From: Mesorhizobium sp. ZC-5
GTDB lineage: Bacteria; Pseudomonadota; Alphaproteobacteria; Rhizobiales; Rhizobiaceae
Assembly: GCF_025753855.1 (NCBI RefSeq)
Contig: NZ_JAOWPT010000002.1
Span: 744,001 to 808,000 of the forward strand
DNA length: 64,000 bases
Direction of reading: 5' to 3'
Made by a program: the position numbers and the translations under genes. Positions within the stretch are counted from its first letter, which is position 1. Every line of letters begins with the position of its first letter. Below, piece after piece: positions 19,254 to 27,900 of the stretch. The notes under the pieces are model-generated. The model was not told where the DNA came from. It saw nothing but the letters and a program-made list of their open reading frames with translations, and searched no databases.

Positions 19254-20390
19254 ATGACCACTGAAACCATTTTGAGCAATGCGCGCATCGTACTCGCCGA
19301 CGAGGTGCTTACCGGATCGGTCCTAATCCGCGACGACAAGATCGCCGATGTTTCCACCGGCGGCGATGCCGGCGAGGACATGGGCGGCGACTACATCATC
19401 CCGGGTCTCGTCGAACTCCATACTGACCACCTCGAAGGCCACTACGCGCCGCGTCCGAAAGTGCGCTGGAACCCGATCGCCGCCGTGCTTGCCCACGACG
19501 CGCAGGTGGCGACGGCCGGCATCACCACGGTGTTCGACGCCTTGCGCGTCGGCATCGACGAGGACTCCGACATGACCGCGCAGGAAATGCGCAAGCTCGC
19601 CGATGCTATCGAGGACAGCGTTCGCCACGACCGCGTGCGCGCCGATCATTTCATCCACCTGCGCTGCGAGGTCTCGGCTCCCGACTGCCAGCAGGGCTTC
19701 AGCTATTTCGATGGCGACGAACGCGTGAAACTCGCGTCGCTGATGGACCATGCGCCCGGACAGCGCCAGTTCGCCAAACTCGAAACCTACGCCATCTACT
19801 ACAAGGGCAAGCTGAAGATGTCGGACGAGGCGTTCCGGATATTCTGCGAGCGCCGCATGGCGCAATCGGCAGTCAATTCCTCACCCAACCGGGCCGCGAT
19901 CGCTGCTGCCTGCAAGGCGCGTGGCATCGTGCTCGCCAGCCACGACGACGCCACCGTCGCCCATGTCGACGAAGCCGTGCAGCAGGGCATCCGCGTTGCC
20001 GAGTTCCCGACCACGGAGGCCGCTGCCCGTGCCTCCAAGGATGCCGGCCTCGGTGTGCTGATGGGCGCGCCCAACGTTATGCGCGGCGGCTCGCATTCCG
20101 GCAACGTCTCGGCCCGCACGCTGGCCGAAGGCGGCATGCTCGACATCCTGTCATCCGACTACATTCCGTTCAGCCTGATCCAGTCGGCCTTCTTCCTGGG
20201 CGACGTCGTCGACGGTATCTCCTTGCCGCAGGCGGTTGCCATGGTGTCGAAGAACCCGGCCGAGGCGGTCGGGCTCGAAGATCGCGGCGTCATCGAAATC
20301 GGCCGCCGGGCCGATCTCGTGCGCGTCCGCGTCGACGAGCATGTGCCGGTCGTCCGCACCGTGTGGCGTGAAGGGCGCCGCGTCGCGTGA
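19254..20390 (+). CDS. phnM: PhnM, ribose 1-methylphosphonate 5-triphosphate diphosphatase
   Basis: A 378-aa amidohydrolase-fold enzyme with the metal-binding HTDHLEGH near residue 57 and, further on, CEVSAPD, SHDDAT and a C-terminal beta-sandwich region carrying RADLVRVR. In the C-P lyase pathway it removes pyrophosphate from the triphosphate ester before the lyase step. The lyase core (phnG-L) is not in this window. It overlaps phnN by one base. Confidence 0.92.
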   Translation: MTTETILSNARIVLADEVLTGSVLIRDDKIADVSTGGDAGEDMGGDYIIPGLVELHTDHLEGHYAPRPKVRWNPIAAVLAHDAQVATAGITTVFDALRVGIDEDSDMTAQEMRKLADAIEDSVRHDRVRADHFIHLRCEVSAPDCQQGFSYFDGDERVKLASLMDHAPGQRQFAKLETYAIYYKGKLKMSDEAFRIFCERRMAQSAVNSSPNRAAIAAACKARGIVLASHDDATVAHVDEAVQQGIRVAEFPTTEAAARASKDAGLGVLMGAPNVMRGGSHSGNVSARTLAEGGMLDILSSDYIPFSLIQSAFFLGDVVDGISLPQAVAMVSKNPAEAVGLEDRGVIEIGRRADLVRVRVDEHVPVVRTVWREGRRVA

Positions 20391-21013
20391 TGGTTTCGGC
20401 TCTGATCGAGCGCGAGCTGACCAGCGCCGCGTTTCCGCTCCGCGGCGGCGTCTTCATCGCCGTTGTCGGGCCTAGCGGCGCCGGCAAGGACACGATCATC
20501 GATTACGCCCGCGAACGGCTGGATGACGACAGCGGCGTCGAATTTGTCCGCCGCGTCATCACCCGGCCGAGCGACGCCGGGTCCGAAGACCACGACACGC
20601 TGGCCGACGCTGCCTTCGACGAGGCAGAAAAGCACGGCGCCTTCGCGCTTTCCTGGCCTGCACACGGGTTGAAATACGGCCTGCCCGCCAGCGTCGACAG
20701 GACTATTGCCGACGGTCGCGTCGCCATCGCCAATCTGTCGCGTGGCGCGCTTGCAGCGCTTCGCCAGCGCTATGCCAATGTCGCCGTGGTTGAAATCACC
20801 GCACGGCACGATATCCTGGCCGAGCGCCTGTCCGCGCGCGGCCGCGAATCCCGCGGCGAGGTGCTGGCGCGGCTGGCCCGTACGGCACCGGTCGACCGCA
20901 GCGCCGACGTCATCACCATCGACAACAGCGGCGCGCGCGACGAGGCCGGCGAACGTTTTCTGGAAATCGTCCGGAAGGCGATCGCACACGCGGATCTCGA
21001 CGGTTCCGTTTAA
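20390..21013 (+). CDS. phnN: PhnN, ribose 1,5-bisphosphate phosphokinase
   Basis: A 207-aa guanylate-kinase-like enzyme with Walker A GPSGAGKDT near residue 29 and RPSDAGSEDHDTL in the acceptor-binding region. It turns ribose 1,5-bisphosphate, the product of C-P lyase chemistry, into PRPP. The start is either the ATG at 20390 (overlapping the phnM stop by one base) or the in-frame GTG one codon earlier. It is the last gene of the operon. Confidence 0.9.
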   Translation: MVSALIERELTSAAFPLRGGVFIAVVGPSGAGKDTIIDYARERLDDDSGVEFVRRVITRPSDAGSEDHDTLADAAFDEAEKHGAFALSWPAHGLKYGLPASVDRTIADGRVAIANLSRGALAALRQRYANVAVVEITARHDILAERLSARGRESRGEVLARLARTAPVDRSADVITIDNSGARDEAGERFLEIVRKAIAHADLDGSV

Positions 21014-21028
21014 CTGTTCGAATATTGG

Positions 21029-21046
21029 TGTAAGCTAAGGCTTACA
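21029..21046. terminator. Short dyad between convergent phnN and DUF1513 genes
   Basis: A perfect 7-bp stem (TGTAAGC / GCTTACA) with a 4-base loop contains the stop codon of the minus-strand gene and lies 16 bases after phnN. There is no T-run, so its strength as a terminator is doubtful. Confidence 0.35.
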
Positions 21047-22133
21047 TTATCCGCAGCAGGTGATTATCCCAGACATAGTCCTGCATGTCGACGGCTTCCC
21101 CTTTTGGGTCGACGATCTCGCCGGTGCCGGTCGTGGCCATGAAGGCTGACTGGTCCGGCGCCAGGCCGCAGACTTCTTTCAGCGACAGGGATGAGCGTAT
21201 CTCGCTAGTGGCGACATCGATGATCGCCATGCTGTTGCCCTGCGGCGACGACACCGCGACCGTGCCGGCGCCCGGATTGGCGGCGACCGAACCGACATAG
21301 TTGCGCAGACCGCCGAGCACGTCCTGCGGCATGTCGATCAGCGTCAGATCGGAACCGGGCTTTGCCTTGCCGACGAGCAACGGCCGGTCGCTTGCCGGGC
21401 CTTCATACTGGCAGCCGAACCAGACGGCGCCGCCAGCGTCGATATCCATGTGGCGGATCGACAACTGATGCAGCGCCGGGGGCAGCAGATGTTCCTCGAT
21501 CAGGTCGCCGCTGATCCGGTCGATAAACACCAGCGACGGCTTCATGGTCGTCAGGTTGAGCTTGGCACGGCCGAAATCCGGATGTGTTTCGATGCCGCCA
21601 TTGGCGATCACCAGCGTCCGGCCGTCGGGCATCAGCAGCAATTCATGTGGATCCATGCCGTGCGTCGGAAACTCTCCGACGCGCCGGAAGCCGTCGGATG
21701 CGTCGTAGACACCGATCATTCCTGCCGCGTTCTCGAAGTCGTTTTCCGTCGCATAAAGCAGTTTGCCGTCCGGCGAAAAGACGCCATGGCCGAAGAAATG
21801 CCGGCCGTCGATACTGGGGATGGTTAGTGGCTGCTTACGCTCTGTGTGATCGAAGACAACCGCGAAGGTTCCCGGCCGCCGCGCGAACACCACCGCGCGC
21901 TGCGATACGGGATCGAAGGTCACGTCATGGCCACGCTCCGGCAGGTCGGCGGAGAAAACGATCTTGCGGTCTTCCGACAGCACCGCGACGCCATAGGCGC
22001 CGTCACGCCGCTGGTAGGCGGTGGCGAAGACGGCATCCGCGGCCTCGACAGCGTGGAGCGATTGCGGCGACAGCGACGCCATGAAGCTGGCGCCGGCGGC
22101 CTTCAGGAAGACGCGGCGATCGATCAGGCGCAT
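21042..22133 (-). CDS. DUF1513 periplasmic beta-propeller-like protein of the imelysin operon
   Basis: A 363-aa protein with a Tat-type signal (DRRVFLKAAGASF) and repeated propeller-like strands, including HGVFSPDGKLLYATEN and HGMDPHELLLMPDGRTL. DUF1513 proteins occur mainly beside imelysin and di-heme oxidoreductase genes, as here, and are thought to take part in periplasmic iron handling. The biochemical role is unknown. Its start is separated from the imelysin stop by only 2 bases. Confidence 0.85.
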   Translation of the reverse strand: MRLIDRRVFLKAAGASFMASLSPQSLHAVEAADAVFATAYQRRDGAYGVAVLSEDRKIVFSADLPERGHDVTFDPVSQRAVVFARRPGTFAVVFDHTERKQPLTIPSIDGRHFFGHGVFSPDGKLLYATENDFENAAGMIGVYDASDGFRRVGEFPTHGMDPHELLLMPDGRTLVIANGGIETHPDFGRAKLNLTTMKPSLVFIDRISGDLIEEHLLPPALHQLSIRHMDIDAGGAVWFGCQYEGPASDRPLLVGKAKPGSDLTLIDMPQDVLGGLRNYVGSVAANPGAGTVAVSSPQGNSMAIIDVATSEIRSSLSLKEVCGLAPDQSAFMATTGTGEIVDPKGEAVDMQDYVWDNHLLRIM

Positions 22134-22135
22134 TG

Positions 22136-23215
22136 TCAGTCTCCATCCAGCGAGGAGAAGCCGGCCGTCAATCCGAGTTCGGCCGAGAGCCGTGTGCCGA
22201 AGATTTCCGTGAGGCTCGACGTCACCACGCCGAAATAGGCCAGCTTGCCTCGTTTGGCCGGGTCGGCCAGAACATCAGCGACCGGACCCCTGGCTGCCTT
22301 GGCCGCGGTGATCGCATTGTTGAACTCGAAATCGGCCGACTGGCCGATCCAGCGCGCGGTCTCGGGCAGCGCAGGTCCGATGCCGGAGGCGTCCAGCAGC
22401 GCCTTCAGCCCCTCCATATTGGCGGCAAGCGTGTCCGCCGTCTTGCCGGAGCGCCAGAGCACCGCCTGCTTGGGCTTGTCGGCCTTTTCGTCGGCACCGA
22501 GGAAGCCTCCGAGCCGCTGGTCGCGGATCAGTTCCAGTCCGTTGACGAAGACTTCGAGCAGTTCGGTCAGAGCTTCGCTGTCGTCGCGATAGAGTGGGTT
22601 CCGCGGCCCGAACTCCTGCCATTTCTGCGAAAACCCTACCGGATCGGCCCATTCGGCCACGAGTTCGCCGGCAATGGTCTCGAGGTTTTTCGAGATCGCT
22701 AGGCCATAGGCACAGCGGAAAGCGCCGGCCTCGCCGGACAATTCCTCCGCGCCGGTGCCATAAAGCACGAATTCGAGCGCGCCGAGCCCCTGCATGGCGA
22801 CGCTCTTGCGGGCAAGCTGCGTGGAGTCGATGGCCGTCGGGTCCTTGTCGGCGAGCGCGGCCTGCACCTGCTTCAACCCGATGCTCTTGCGGTCCGGCCA
22901 GAACAGGATGCGCTCCAGCCGGTTCTTCTCCGTCACCGGCCCGAAGCGGATCATCTCGATCGACGACCAGGAATCGACCGTCGCCGAGAAGGCGTCGCGG
23001 GCCGCTTCGAGCGAGGCGTCGGACGGCGTTTTGCACAGGCCGCCGACTGCTTGGCTGAGCGAAGCGGTGGTGTCATGCAGGCGGACATAGCCGGGCCGCA
23101 CGAAGTCGCCGATGCTTCTGGTGACCACCGTCTTGACGTCGATCTCTGCGGCATTTGCCGCACCGGTGACGCAGAGCAGAAGGCCAATCAAAGCGACTCG
23201 AAGAAAGGAAGGCAT
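22136..23215 (-). CDS. Imelysin-family periplasmic protein, variant lacking GxHxxE histidine
   Basis: A 359-aa protein with a signal peptide ending TGAANAAE and two imelysin-like helical-bundle halves. The family motif GxHxxE appears here as QGLGALEF near residue 150, so the His is replaced by Gly while the Glu is kept. The first imelysin of the same operon has the intact motif. It probably binds iron or interacts with the di-heme protein in a different way. Its ATG overlaps the stop of the di-heme gene. Confidence 0.82.
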   Translation of the reverse strand: MPSFLRVALIGLLLCVTGAANAAEIDVKTVVTRSIGDFVRPGYVRLHDTTASLSQAVGGLCKTPSDASLEAARDAFSATVDSWSSIEMIRFGPVTEKNRLERILFWPDRKSIGLKQVQAALADKDPTAIDSTQLARKSVAMQGLGALEFVLYGTGAEELSGEAGAFRCAYGLAISKNLETIAGELVAEWADPVGFSQKWQEFGPRNPLYRDDSEALTELLEVFVNGLELIRDQRLGGFLGADEKADKPKQAVLWRSGKTADTLAANMEGLKALLDASGIGPALPETARWIGQSADFEFNNAITAAKAARGPVADVLADPAKRGKLAYFGVVTSSLTEIFGTRLSAELGLTAGFSSLDGD

Positions 23216-24975
23216 CAGAGCGACTCCAGGAATTTGACGAGCGCATCGCGCTCCTGCTTGGCCAGCGCCGCAAACCCGTCCCGCGCCTTCTGCGCCTCGC
23301 CGCCGTGCCAGAGGATCGCCTCGGTCAGGTTGCGGGCGCGGCCGTCATGCAGGAAGAACGTGTGTCCGTTGACCCGTTTGGTCAGTCCGATGCCCCACAG
23401 CGGCGGCGTACGCCATTCGGTGCCGGTCGCGTCGCCGACCTGTTGTCCGTCGGCCAGCCCGCCACCCATGTCGTGCAGCAGGAAGTCGGAATACGGCCAG
23501 ATCAGCTGAAAGGCCTGCGCCTTGTTCGGGGCGTCGCGCCGGGTGACGAATTTCGGCGTGTGGCAGGAAACGCAGCCGAGCGCGTAAAAGACCTTCTTGC
23601 CGGCCAGCACGTCGGCATTGCCGACGTCACGGCGGACCGGAACCGCGAGATTCTGCGAATAGAAGGTGACGAGGTCCATCACCGGCGGCGGTGCTTCGAC
23701 CGGTCCGAGCCGCTCCTGCACGCCGTTGGGCAGGGCGCGGCAGTCCTTCTCGGCTTCGGTACAATCGCCCCAGTGGCGTGGCACCTCCGGCGTCGAAATG
23801 CCGATGTCGCCGGCGAACGCGTCTGCCGTCTGCTGGCGGATCGACGGCGTCTGTGCCTTCCAGCCGAAGCGTCCGAGCACCGGCTCGCCGCTCCGCGCGT
23901 CGCGCATGATCGACGGCTTGCCGGAAATCCCGTCGCCGTCCCTGTCGCCGGGGTCGGCCATGGCAAGGATATCGGCCGGATGGATCTGCTCGACCAGCCC
24001 GAGGCCGATCATCTGCGGCGTCACCCTGGGCGACAGCGTGGTGCCGGGCGCCAGTGGACCGTAGGCCAGGTTCTCGATGCCGTAGGTTGGCTTGCGCAGC
24101 GAAAGCGTGGTGCCGTCGCCGAGCGTGACGGGGGTCTCCTCATAGGAGATCTTCATCTTGCCTTCGCCGGCAAGGCCGGGCACGGCGAGATCCTGCAACT
24201 GCGTGCCGTAGACCGGATCGGGAAAATTGAGCGCGTTGCCGTCGGCGCGAGCCGCCTGTTCCTCGGCGGTTGTTGCTTCGCGCGCCAGCCTGAGAAACAT
24301 CGAGGTTGCGTCGGTATTGCCTTCCGGCGGGTGTCCGCGCCCATCCTTCAGGTGGCAGCTCTGGCAGGCGCGCGCGTTGAACAGCGGCCCCAGCCCGTCC
24401 GAGGCCTGGGTCGACGACGGCGAGGAAACCCAGAGCTTGCGGAACAGCCCGTTGCCGAGCTTGAACGTGCCTTCCTCCTCGAAAGTCAGGTTGGCGGACG
24501 AATGCGAGAACGCATCCTGGTTGACGCGCTTGCGCGAGGTTCCGGCCCCGCCCTGCATCGGCTCGAACTGTTCCGGCTTGGAGAAATCGGTGGTCGGCTT
24601 TGTAATGGCGGTCACGCGCGCCAGGTCTTTGGCGGACAGGTCGGTGCGGGAGGTGGGGAGGGGAGCCGGTTCCGGCGAGCCGGCAAAAGTCGGTGCCACT
24701 GAAAATCCAAGGATCAGGGCGAGGCTGGTAAGCTGACGGGCTATCAGAGTACCCCCACCCCTAACCCCTCCCCTCAAGGGGGAGGGGAAAGCTCCACTGT
24801 ATGCCGCTCGAAGCCAAACCAAAATGGTCTTAGCCGGAACGGTGGAACGTTTGTCCCCCTCCCCCTTGAGGGGAGGGGTTAGGGGTGGGGGTACAAATTC
24901 GCAACGCGGTTGGATCGCTCTTGGAGCCAACCAAATATGCGGCCCGCGGCGCAGAAAACTCAGGGCGCGCCGCAT
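23215..24975 (-). CDS. Di-heme c-type oxidoreductase (DUF1111, DHOR), start region disrupted by REPIN
   Basis: The mature part has two CxxCH haem sites (ACQSCHLKDG and GCVSCHTPKF) and the DHOR pattern, ending in QERDALVKFLESL. It is a periplasmic cytochrome-peroxidase relative that may oxidise or reduce iron for the imelysins. The start is uncertain. The signal peptide LTSLALILGFSVAPTFAGS begins right after an inverted-repeat element, with no ATG between. The only ATG in frame is at 24975, with AAGGA 9-13 bases upstream, and would read through the whole element (about 50 extra residues including PPPLTPPLKGEG). A TTG at 24822 is another option. The coordinates use the ATG. Confidence 0.8.
   Translation of the reverse strand: MRRALSFLRRGPHIWLAPRAIQPRCEFVPPPLTPPLKGEGDKRSTVPAKTILVWLRAAYSGAFPSPLRGGVRGGGTLIARQLTSLALILGFSVAPTFAGSPEPAPLPTSRTDLSAKDLARVTAITKPTTDFSKPEQFEPMQGGAGTSRKRVNQDAFSHSSANLTFEEEGTFKLGNGLFRKLWVSSPSSTQASDGLGPLFNARACQSCHLKDGRGHPPEGNTDATSMFLRLAREATTAEEQAARADGNALNFPDPVYGTQLQDLAVPGLAGEGKMKISYEETPVTLGDGTTLSLRKPTYGIENLAYGPLAPGTTLSPRVTPQMIGLGLVEQIHPADILAMADPGDRDGDGISGKPSIMRDARSGEPVLGRFGWKAQTPSIRQQTADAFAGDIGISTPEVPRHWGDCTEAEKDCRALPNGVQERLGPVEAPPPVMDLVTFYSQNLAVPVRRDVGNADVLAGKKVFYALGCVSCHTPKFVTRRDAPNKAQAFQLIWPYSDFLLHDMGGGLADGQQVGDATGTEWRTPPLWGIGLTKRVNGHTFFLHDGRARNLTEAILWHGGEAQKARDGFAALAKQERDALVKFLESL
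24750..24893. repeat. REPIN-like inverted repeat, 38-base perfect arms
   Basis: Arms at 24750-24787 and 24856-24893 are exact reverse complements (38 of 38), separated by 68 bases. The arm core is built of CCCCCACCCC, TAACCCCTCC and CCTCAAGGGGGAGG. This is the shape of a REP doublet (REPIN) or tiny non-autonomous element mobilised by a RAYT transposase encoded elsewhere. It lies in frame across the 5' part of the di-heme gene. No target duplication is visible at its edges. Confidence 0.8.
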
Positions 24976-24987
24976 GCCCGCATGTCC

Positions 24988-25479
24988 TTAGTGTCCTTCC
25001 GCCTCGTCCGCGGAAGCCGCGTTGAGCTGGCCGTACTTGGCGTCGCCGATCGAGGCGAGCAGGTCGAGCTGCGTTTCGAGGAAGTCGATATGGCCCTCCT
25101 CGTCCTTCAGCAGTTCCTCGAACAGTTGCATGGTCACGTAGTCGCCCAGTTCCTGGCAGATCTCGCGCGATTTCTTGTACGAGGTGCGCGCGTCGTATTC
25201 GCCGGCAAGATCGGATTCCAACACTTCCTTCACATTCTGCCCAATGCGCAGCGGCGCCACCGATTGCAGGTTCGGATGGCCTTCGAGGAAGATGATGCGC
25301 GCCACGATCCGGTCGGCATGGTGCATTTCCTCGATCGATTCCGCGCGCTCCTTCTTGGCCAGCTTGATGTAGCCCCAGTCTTCGAGAAGGCGGTAATGCA
25401 GCCAATATTGATTGACGGCTCCGAGCTCCAGAAAGAGAGCCTCGTTAAGCCGCTCGATGATCTGTTTTTCGCCTTTCAT
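24988..25479 (-). CDS. bfr: Bacterioferritin
   Basis: A 163-aa iron-storage protein. Ferroxidase ligands match the E. coli pattern: Glu18, Glu51 and His54 in [10 protein letters not shown], Glu94 in SDLAGEYDA, and Glu127/His130 in [11 protein letters not shown]. The haem ligand Met52 is kept. Residue 46, His in E. coli, is Ala here. The ATG at 25479 has GGGAG 9-13 bases upstream and lies inside the 3' end of bfd, so the two are translationally linked. Confidence 0.95.
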   Translation of the reverse strand: MKGEKQIIERLNEALFLELGAVNQYWLHYRLLEDWGYIKLAKKERAESIEEMHHADRIVARIIFLEGHPNLQSVAPLRIGQNVKEVLESDLAGEYDARTSYKKSREICQELGDYVTMQLFEELLKDEEGHIDFLETQLDLLASIGDAKYGQLNAASADEAEGH

Positions 25480-25756
25480 GGGTAGTGCTCCCGTATTGGA
25501 TCCGCAGTCCGCGGACGCGGTCCAAGTGTGAAACGATATCCGCTCCGTTCGCCTCCGAACGCGAGTGGTAGTTCTCGGTGACCCGAATGATCGTTTCGAC
25601 CACATTTGGGAAGCAGCCGCAACAGCGTCCTCGCTTTTGCAGCGTATGGTAGACTTTCGCGGGTACGATGAGGGTCCAGGGATCCTCATCGAGCAACTGG
25701 ATGATCGTCTGTTCGATCTCCTTTTCGGTAATGATATTGCAATGGCAGATCAGCAT
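25445..25756 (-). CDS. bfd: Bacterioferritin-associated ferredoxin Bfd, C-terminally extended
   Basis: A 103-aa [2Fe-2S] protein: ligands are CHC at residues 4-6 and CCGC near residue 45. Bfd binds bacterioferritin and reduces its iron core for release. It is longer than the usual 60-75 aa because of a basic tail that overlaps the bfr start by 35 bases; the tail may exist mainly to couple translation. It lies 65 bases after the imelysin stop. Confidence 0.9.
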   Translation of the reverse strand: MLICHCNIITEKEIEQTIIQLLDEDPWTLIVPAKVYHTLQKRGRCCGCFPNVVETIIRVTENYHSRSEANGADIVSHLDRVRGLRIQYGSTTHERRKTDHRAA

Positions 25757-25821
25757 TTCGTACTCGGGAATGGCTGACGGCGACGTGCGCCGTTTGGCTG
25801 GGTGTTTGGCGATCCGGGGCC

Positions 25822-27120
25822 TTACTGGAAGACCTTGTCCGGCGCGTCGAGGCTGTCCGATCCTTCGAAGGCGATCGTATCGAGCTTCAGCGCCGCAACC
25901 GCCCGTTCGATCGACTTGGTCTGGTCGACCAGCGCGTCGATGGCGGCCTGCACGGCGGCGTTGCCCTCGGCATTGCCTTCGCCGATCTGCTGGTCGTAGG
26001 CCTCGCCGCCGACGGCGCGCGCCTGGATGGCTTCCATCTTGGCGACCGTCGCGTCGAGCTTGCCGGAAAGCTCGGTGTCGATCGCCGCATCGGTTTCCTT
26101 GACCATGGCCGAAACCGAAGGCCCCGCGACGACGCTGCCGTCGACCCGCTTGTAGCTGCCGCGGTAGGCGTCGCGGATGCCGACGGCATCATAGAGATGC
26201 GAGATATGGGTATTGTCGGAGAAGCAGTCATGCTCTTCTTCCGGGTCGTGCAGCAGAAGGCCGAGTTTCATGCGCTCGCCCGCGAGTTCGCCGTAGGACA
26301 GCGAGCCCATGCCGGTGAGGATGGTCGAGATGCCGGCTTTCGGGTCGCCTTCGAGCAGGCCCTTGCGGGCCGCACCTTCCGGCCCCCAATTGGCGACCAT
26401 CTCCTCGAGGTCGGCGACCAGCAGGTCGGAGGCTGCGGCCAGATACTCGGCGCGCCGTTCGCAATTGCCGCCCGTGCAGTTTTTGGTGTCATAGTCGGTG
26501 TAGGGCCGGCTGCCGGCGCCGGCCTCGGTGCCGTTGAGGTCCTGGCCCCAGAGCAGGAATTCGATCGCATGGTAGCCCGAGGCGACATTCGCCTCGATGT
26601 CGCCGGCTTCCTGCAGGGTGCCCGCGATAAGTTCGGGCGTGATCTTCGCAGCGTCGACTTTCTCGCCGTTGATCTCGATCGCCGGATTGGCGATCACATT
26701 GGCCGTGTAGAGCGTGTTCTCGTCGGATTCGGTGCCGTAGCCCTTGTCGACATAGTCGATCAGGCCTTCGTCCAGCGGCCAGGCATTCACCCGGCCTTCC
26801 CAATCGTCGACGATGGCGTTGCCGAACCGGTAGACCTCGGTCTGCTGGTAGGGAATGCGTGCCGCCTTCCAGGCCTCGCGCGCCGCCTTCAGCGTCTCTT
26901 CGGACGGCGTCGCGATCAGCGCGTCCACGGCGCCGTCGAGCGCCTTGGCCGTGGTCAGCGAGTCCTCGAATTTCGCCAGTGCGATGTCGGAATAGGTGGT
27001 CAGCACCGCCTTCGGGTCTGTATCGGCCTTGGCCGGCAGCACGAAAATGGCCGCGGTCAGCGCCCCTGTTGCGGCAATCGCCGCCAGTCTTCCGGAATAT
27101 CTGGTCAGGCCGATGCTCAT
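25822..27120 (-). CDS. Imelysin-family periplasmic iron-regulated protein (IrpA-like)
   Basis: A 432-aa secreted protein. The ATG at 27120 has GAGGAGA just upstream and opens a signal peptide ending FVLPAKADT. The family motif GxHxxE is intact in SGYHAIEFLLWGQ, about residue 180. DTKNCTGGNCERR probably forms a disulphide. Imelysins are two-bundle periplasmic or surface proteins implicated in iron acquisition. It follows the cysteine-rich gene by 10 bases and leads into bfd-bfr. Confidence 0.9.
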   Translation of the reverse strand: MSIGLTRYSGRLAAIAATGALTAAIFVLPAKADTDPKAVLTTYSDIALAKFEDSLTTAKALDGAVDALIATPSEETLKAAREAWKAARIPYQQTEVYRFGNAIVDDWEGRVNAWPLDEGLIDYVDKGYGTESDENTLYTANVIANPAIEINGEKVDAAKITPELIAGTLQEAGDIEANVASGYHAIEFLLWGQDLNGTEAGAGSRPYTDYDTKNCTGGNCERRAEYLAAASDLLVADLEEMVANWGPEGAARKGLLEGDPKAGISTILTGMGSLSYGELAGERMKLGLLLHDPEEEHDCFSDNTHISHLYDAVGIRDAYRGSYKRVDGSVVAGPSVSAMVKETDAAIDTELSGKLDATVAKMEAIQARAVGGEAYDQQIGEGNAEGNAAVQAAIDALVDQTKSIERAVAALKLDTIAFEGSDSLDAPDKVFQ

Positions 27121-27130
27121 TGTCGTCTCC

Positions 27131-27631
27131 TCAGTGAACGGTCGCGCGCGCAGCGCGCGATAAAACATCTTCGATCGCATGTTGCGGGATCGGCAGCAGG
27201 ATCTGTTGCAGGCCGGCCAGGATGTCCGCAAAGCCGGCAGCGGCCTCACCGATCTCGCGGCTGCGGCCCGGGCACGACACGCCGCGCAGGCAGGTCAGCG
27301 TGGTCGCTTCATCGCCATGCTGCAGGCCGGCGATGAGACCGAGCGTCAGGCATTCGTCGCGGCAGATATGGTGGGCGCCGAAGGGAAAACTTCTGAGCGG
27401 GCAGGCGGCGCATTGGCGCAGCGTGCGTACGAAATGCGACAGTTCCGAAAGCGCCCGCCGGCCTTCTGCCGCCCCGAGCATGCCGGTGTACAGCGAAAAG
27501 GTCATTTCCCACGGCGTCACCGAGCCGGTCTCGAACCCCGCCATCCAGCGGCGGTAGCCTTCGAGCACCAGCTTCTCCGGCGGGCGCTCGAAATAGCAGC
27601 CTTCATGGTGATCGGGAACGCTGGACCTCAT
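27131..27631 (-). CDS. Cysteine-rich protein of unknown function, iron operon
   Basis: I do not recognise this 166-aa protein. It has no signal peptide or membrane helix. Cysteines cluster in three groups: HHEGCYF near the start, then RQCAACPLRS plus HICRDECLTL, then LTCLRGVSCPG, a layout that suggests a metal or Fe-S site. The ATG at 27631 overlaps the stop of an upstream 47-aa frame (ATGA), and the gene ends 10 bases before the imelysin start. The position implies a cytoplasmic role in iron sensing or handling; that is inference only. Confidence 0.7.
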   Translation of the reverse strand: MRSSVPDHHEGCYFERPPEKLVLEGYRRWMAGFETGSVTPWEMTFSLYTGMLGAAEGRRALSELSHFVRTLRQCAACPLRSFPFGAHHICRDECLTLGLIAGLQHGDEATTLTCLRGVSCPGRSREIGEAAAGFADILAGLQQILLPIPQHAIEDVLSRAARATVH

Positions 27632-27771
27632 GCCTGCTCCCGGACCAACGGCGTCGGCGGGCAACGCTGCGCAAGCAGTCCGCCGGACTCGGAGGTCGAT
27701 GCGAACCGGTCTGAAAGCCGGCAGGAAGGCAGGAGCGCCGCGCGGCAGCGCGGCTCGCGTGATTGAGACAT
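27628..27771 (-). CDS. Short 47-aa frame heading the iron operon
   Basis: The frame begins with an ATG at 27771 preceded by GGAGG at 5 bases and ends in TGA overlapping the next ATG by 4 bases. The peptide (MSQSREPRCRAALLPS...) contains three Cys and several Arg and resembles nothing I know; it is not HemP-like. The strong ribosome site and stop-start overlap support translation, perhaps as a coupled leader for the cysteine-rich gene. Confidence 0.45.
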   Translation of the reverse strand: MSQSREPRCRAALLPSCRLSDRFASTSESGGLLAQRCPPTPLVREQA

Positions 27772-27900
27772 GACGTCCTCCAATCGAAAGGGTTCAAGGC
27801 CCAAACATCAAAGGGATGCGCTCCATGAGCGCTTCGTCATAAAACGCCTACGCCGATCAAAGTCAACTGGATTGGATGGAAATGTACTTTAAATCAATAG

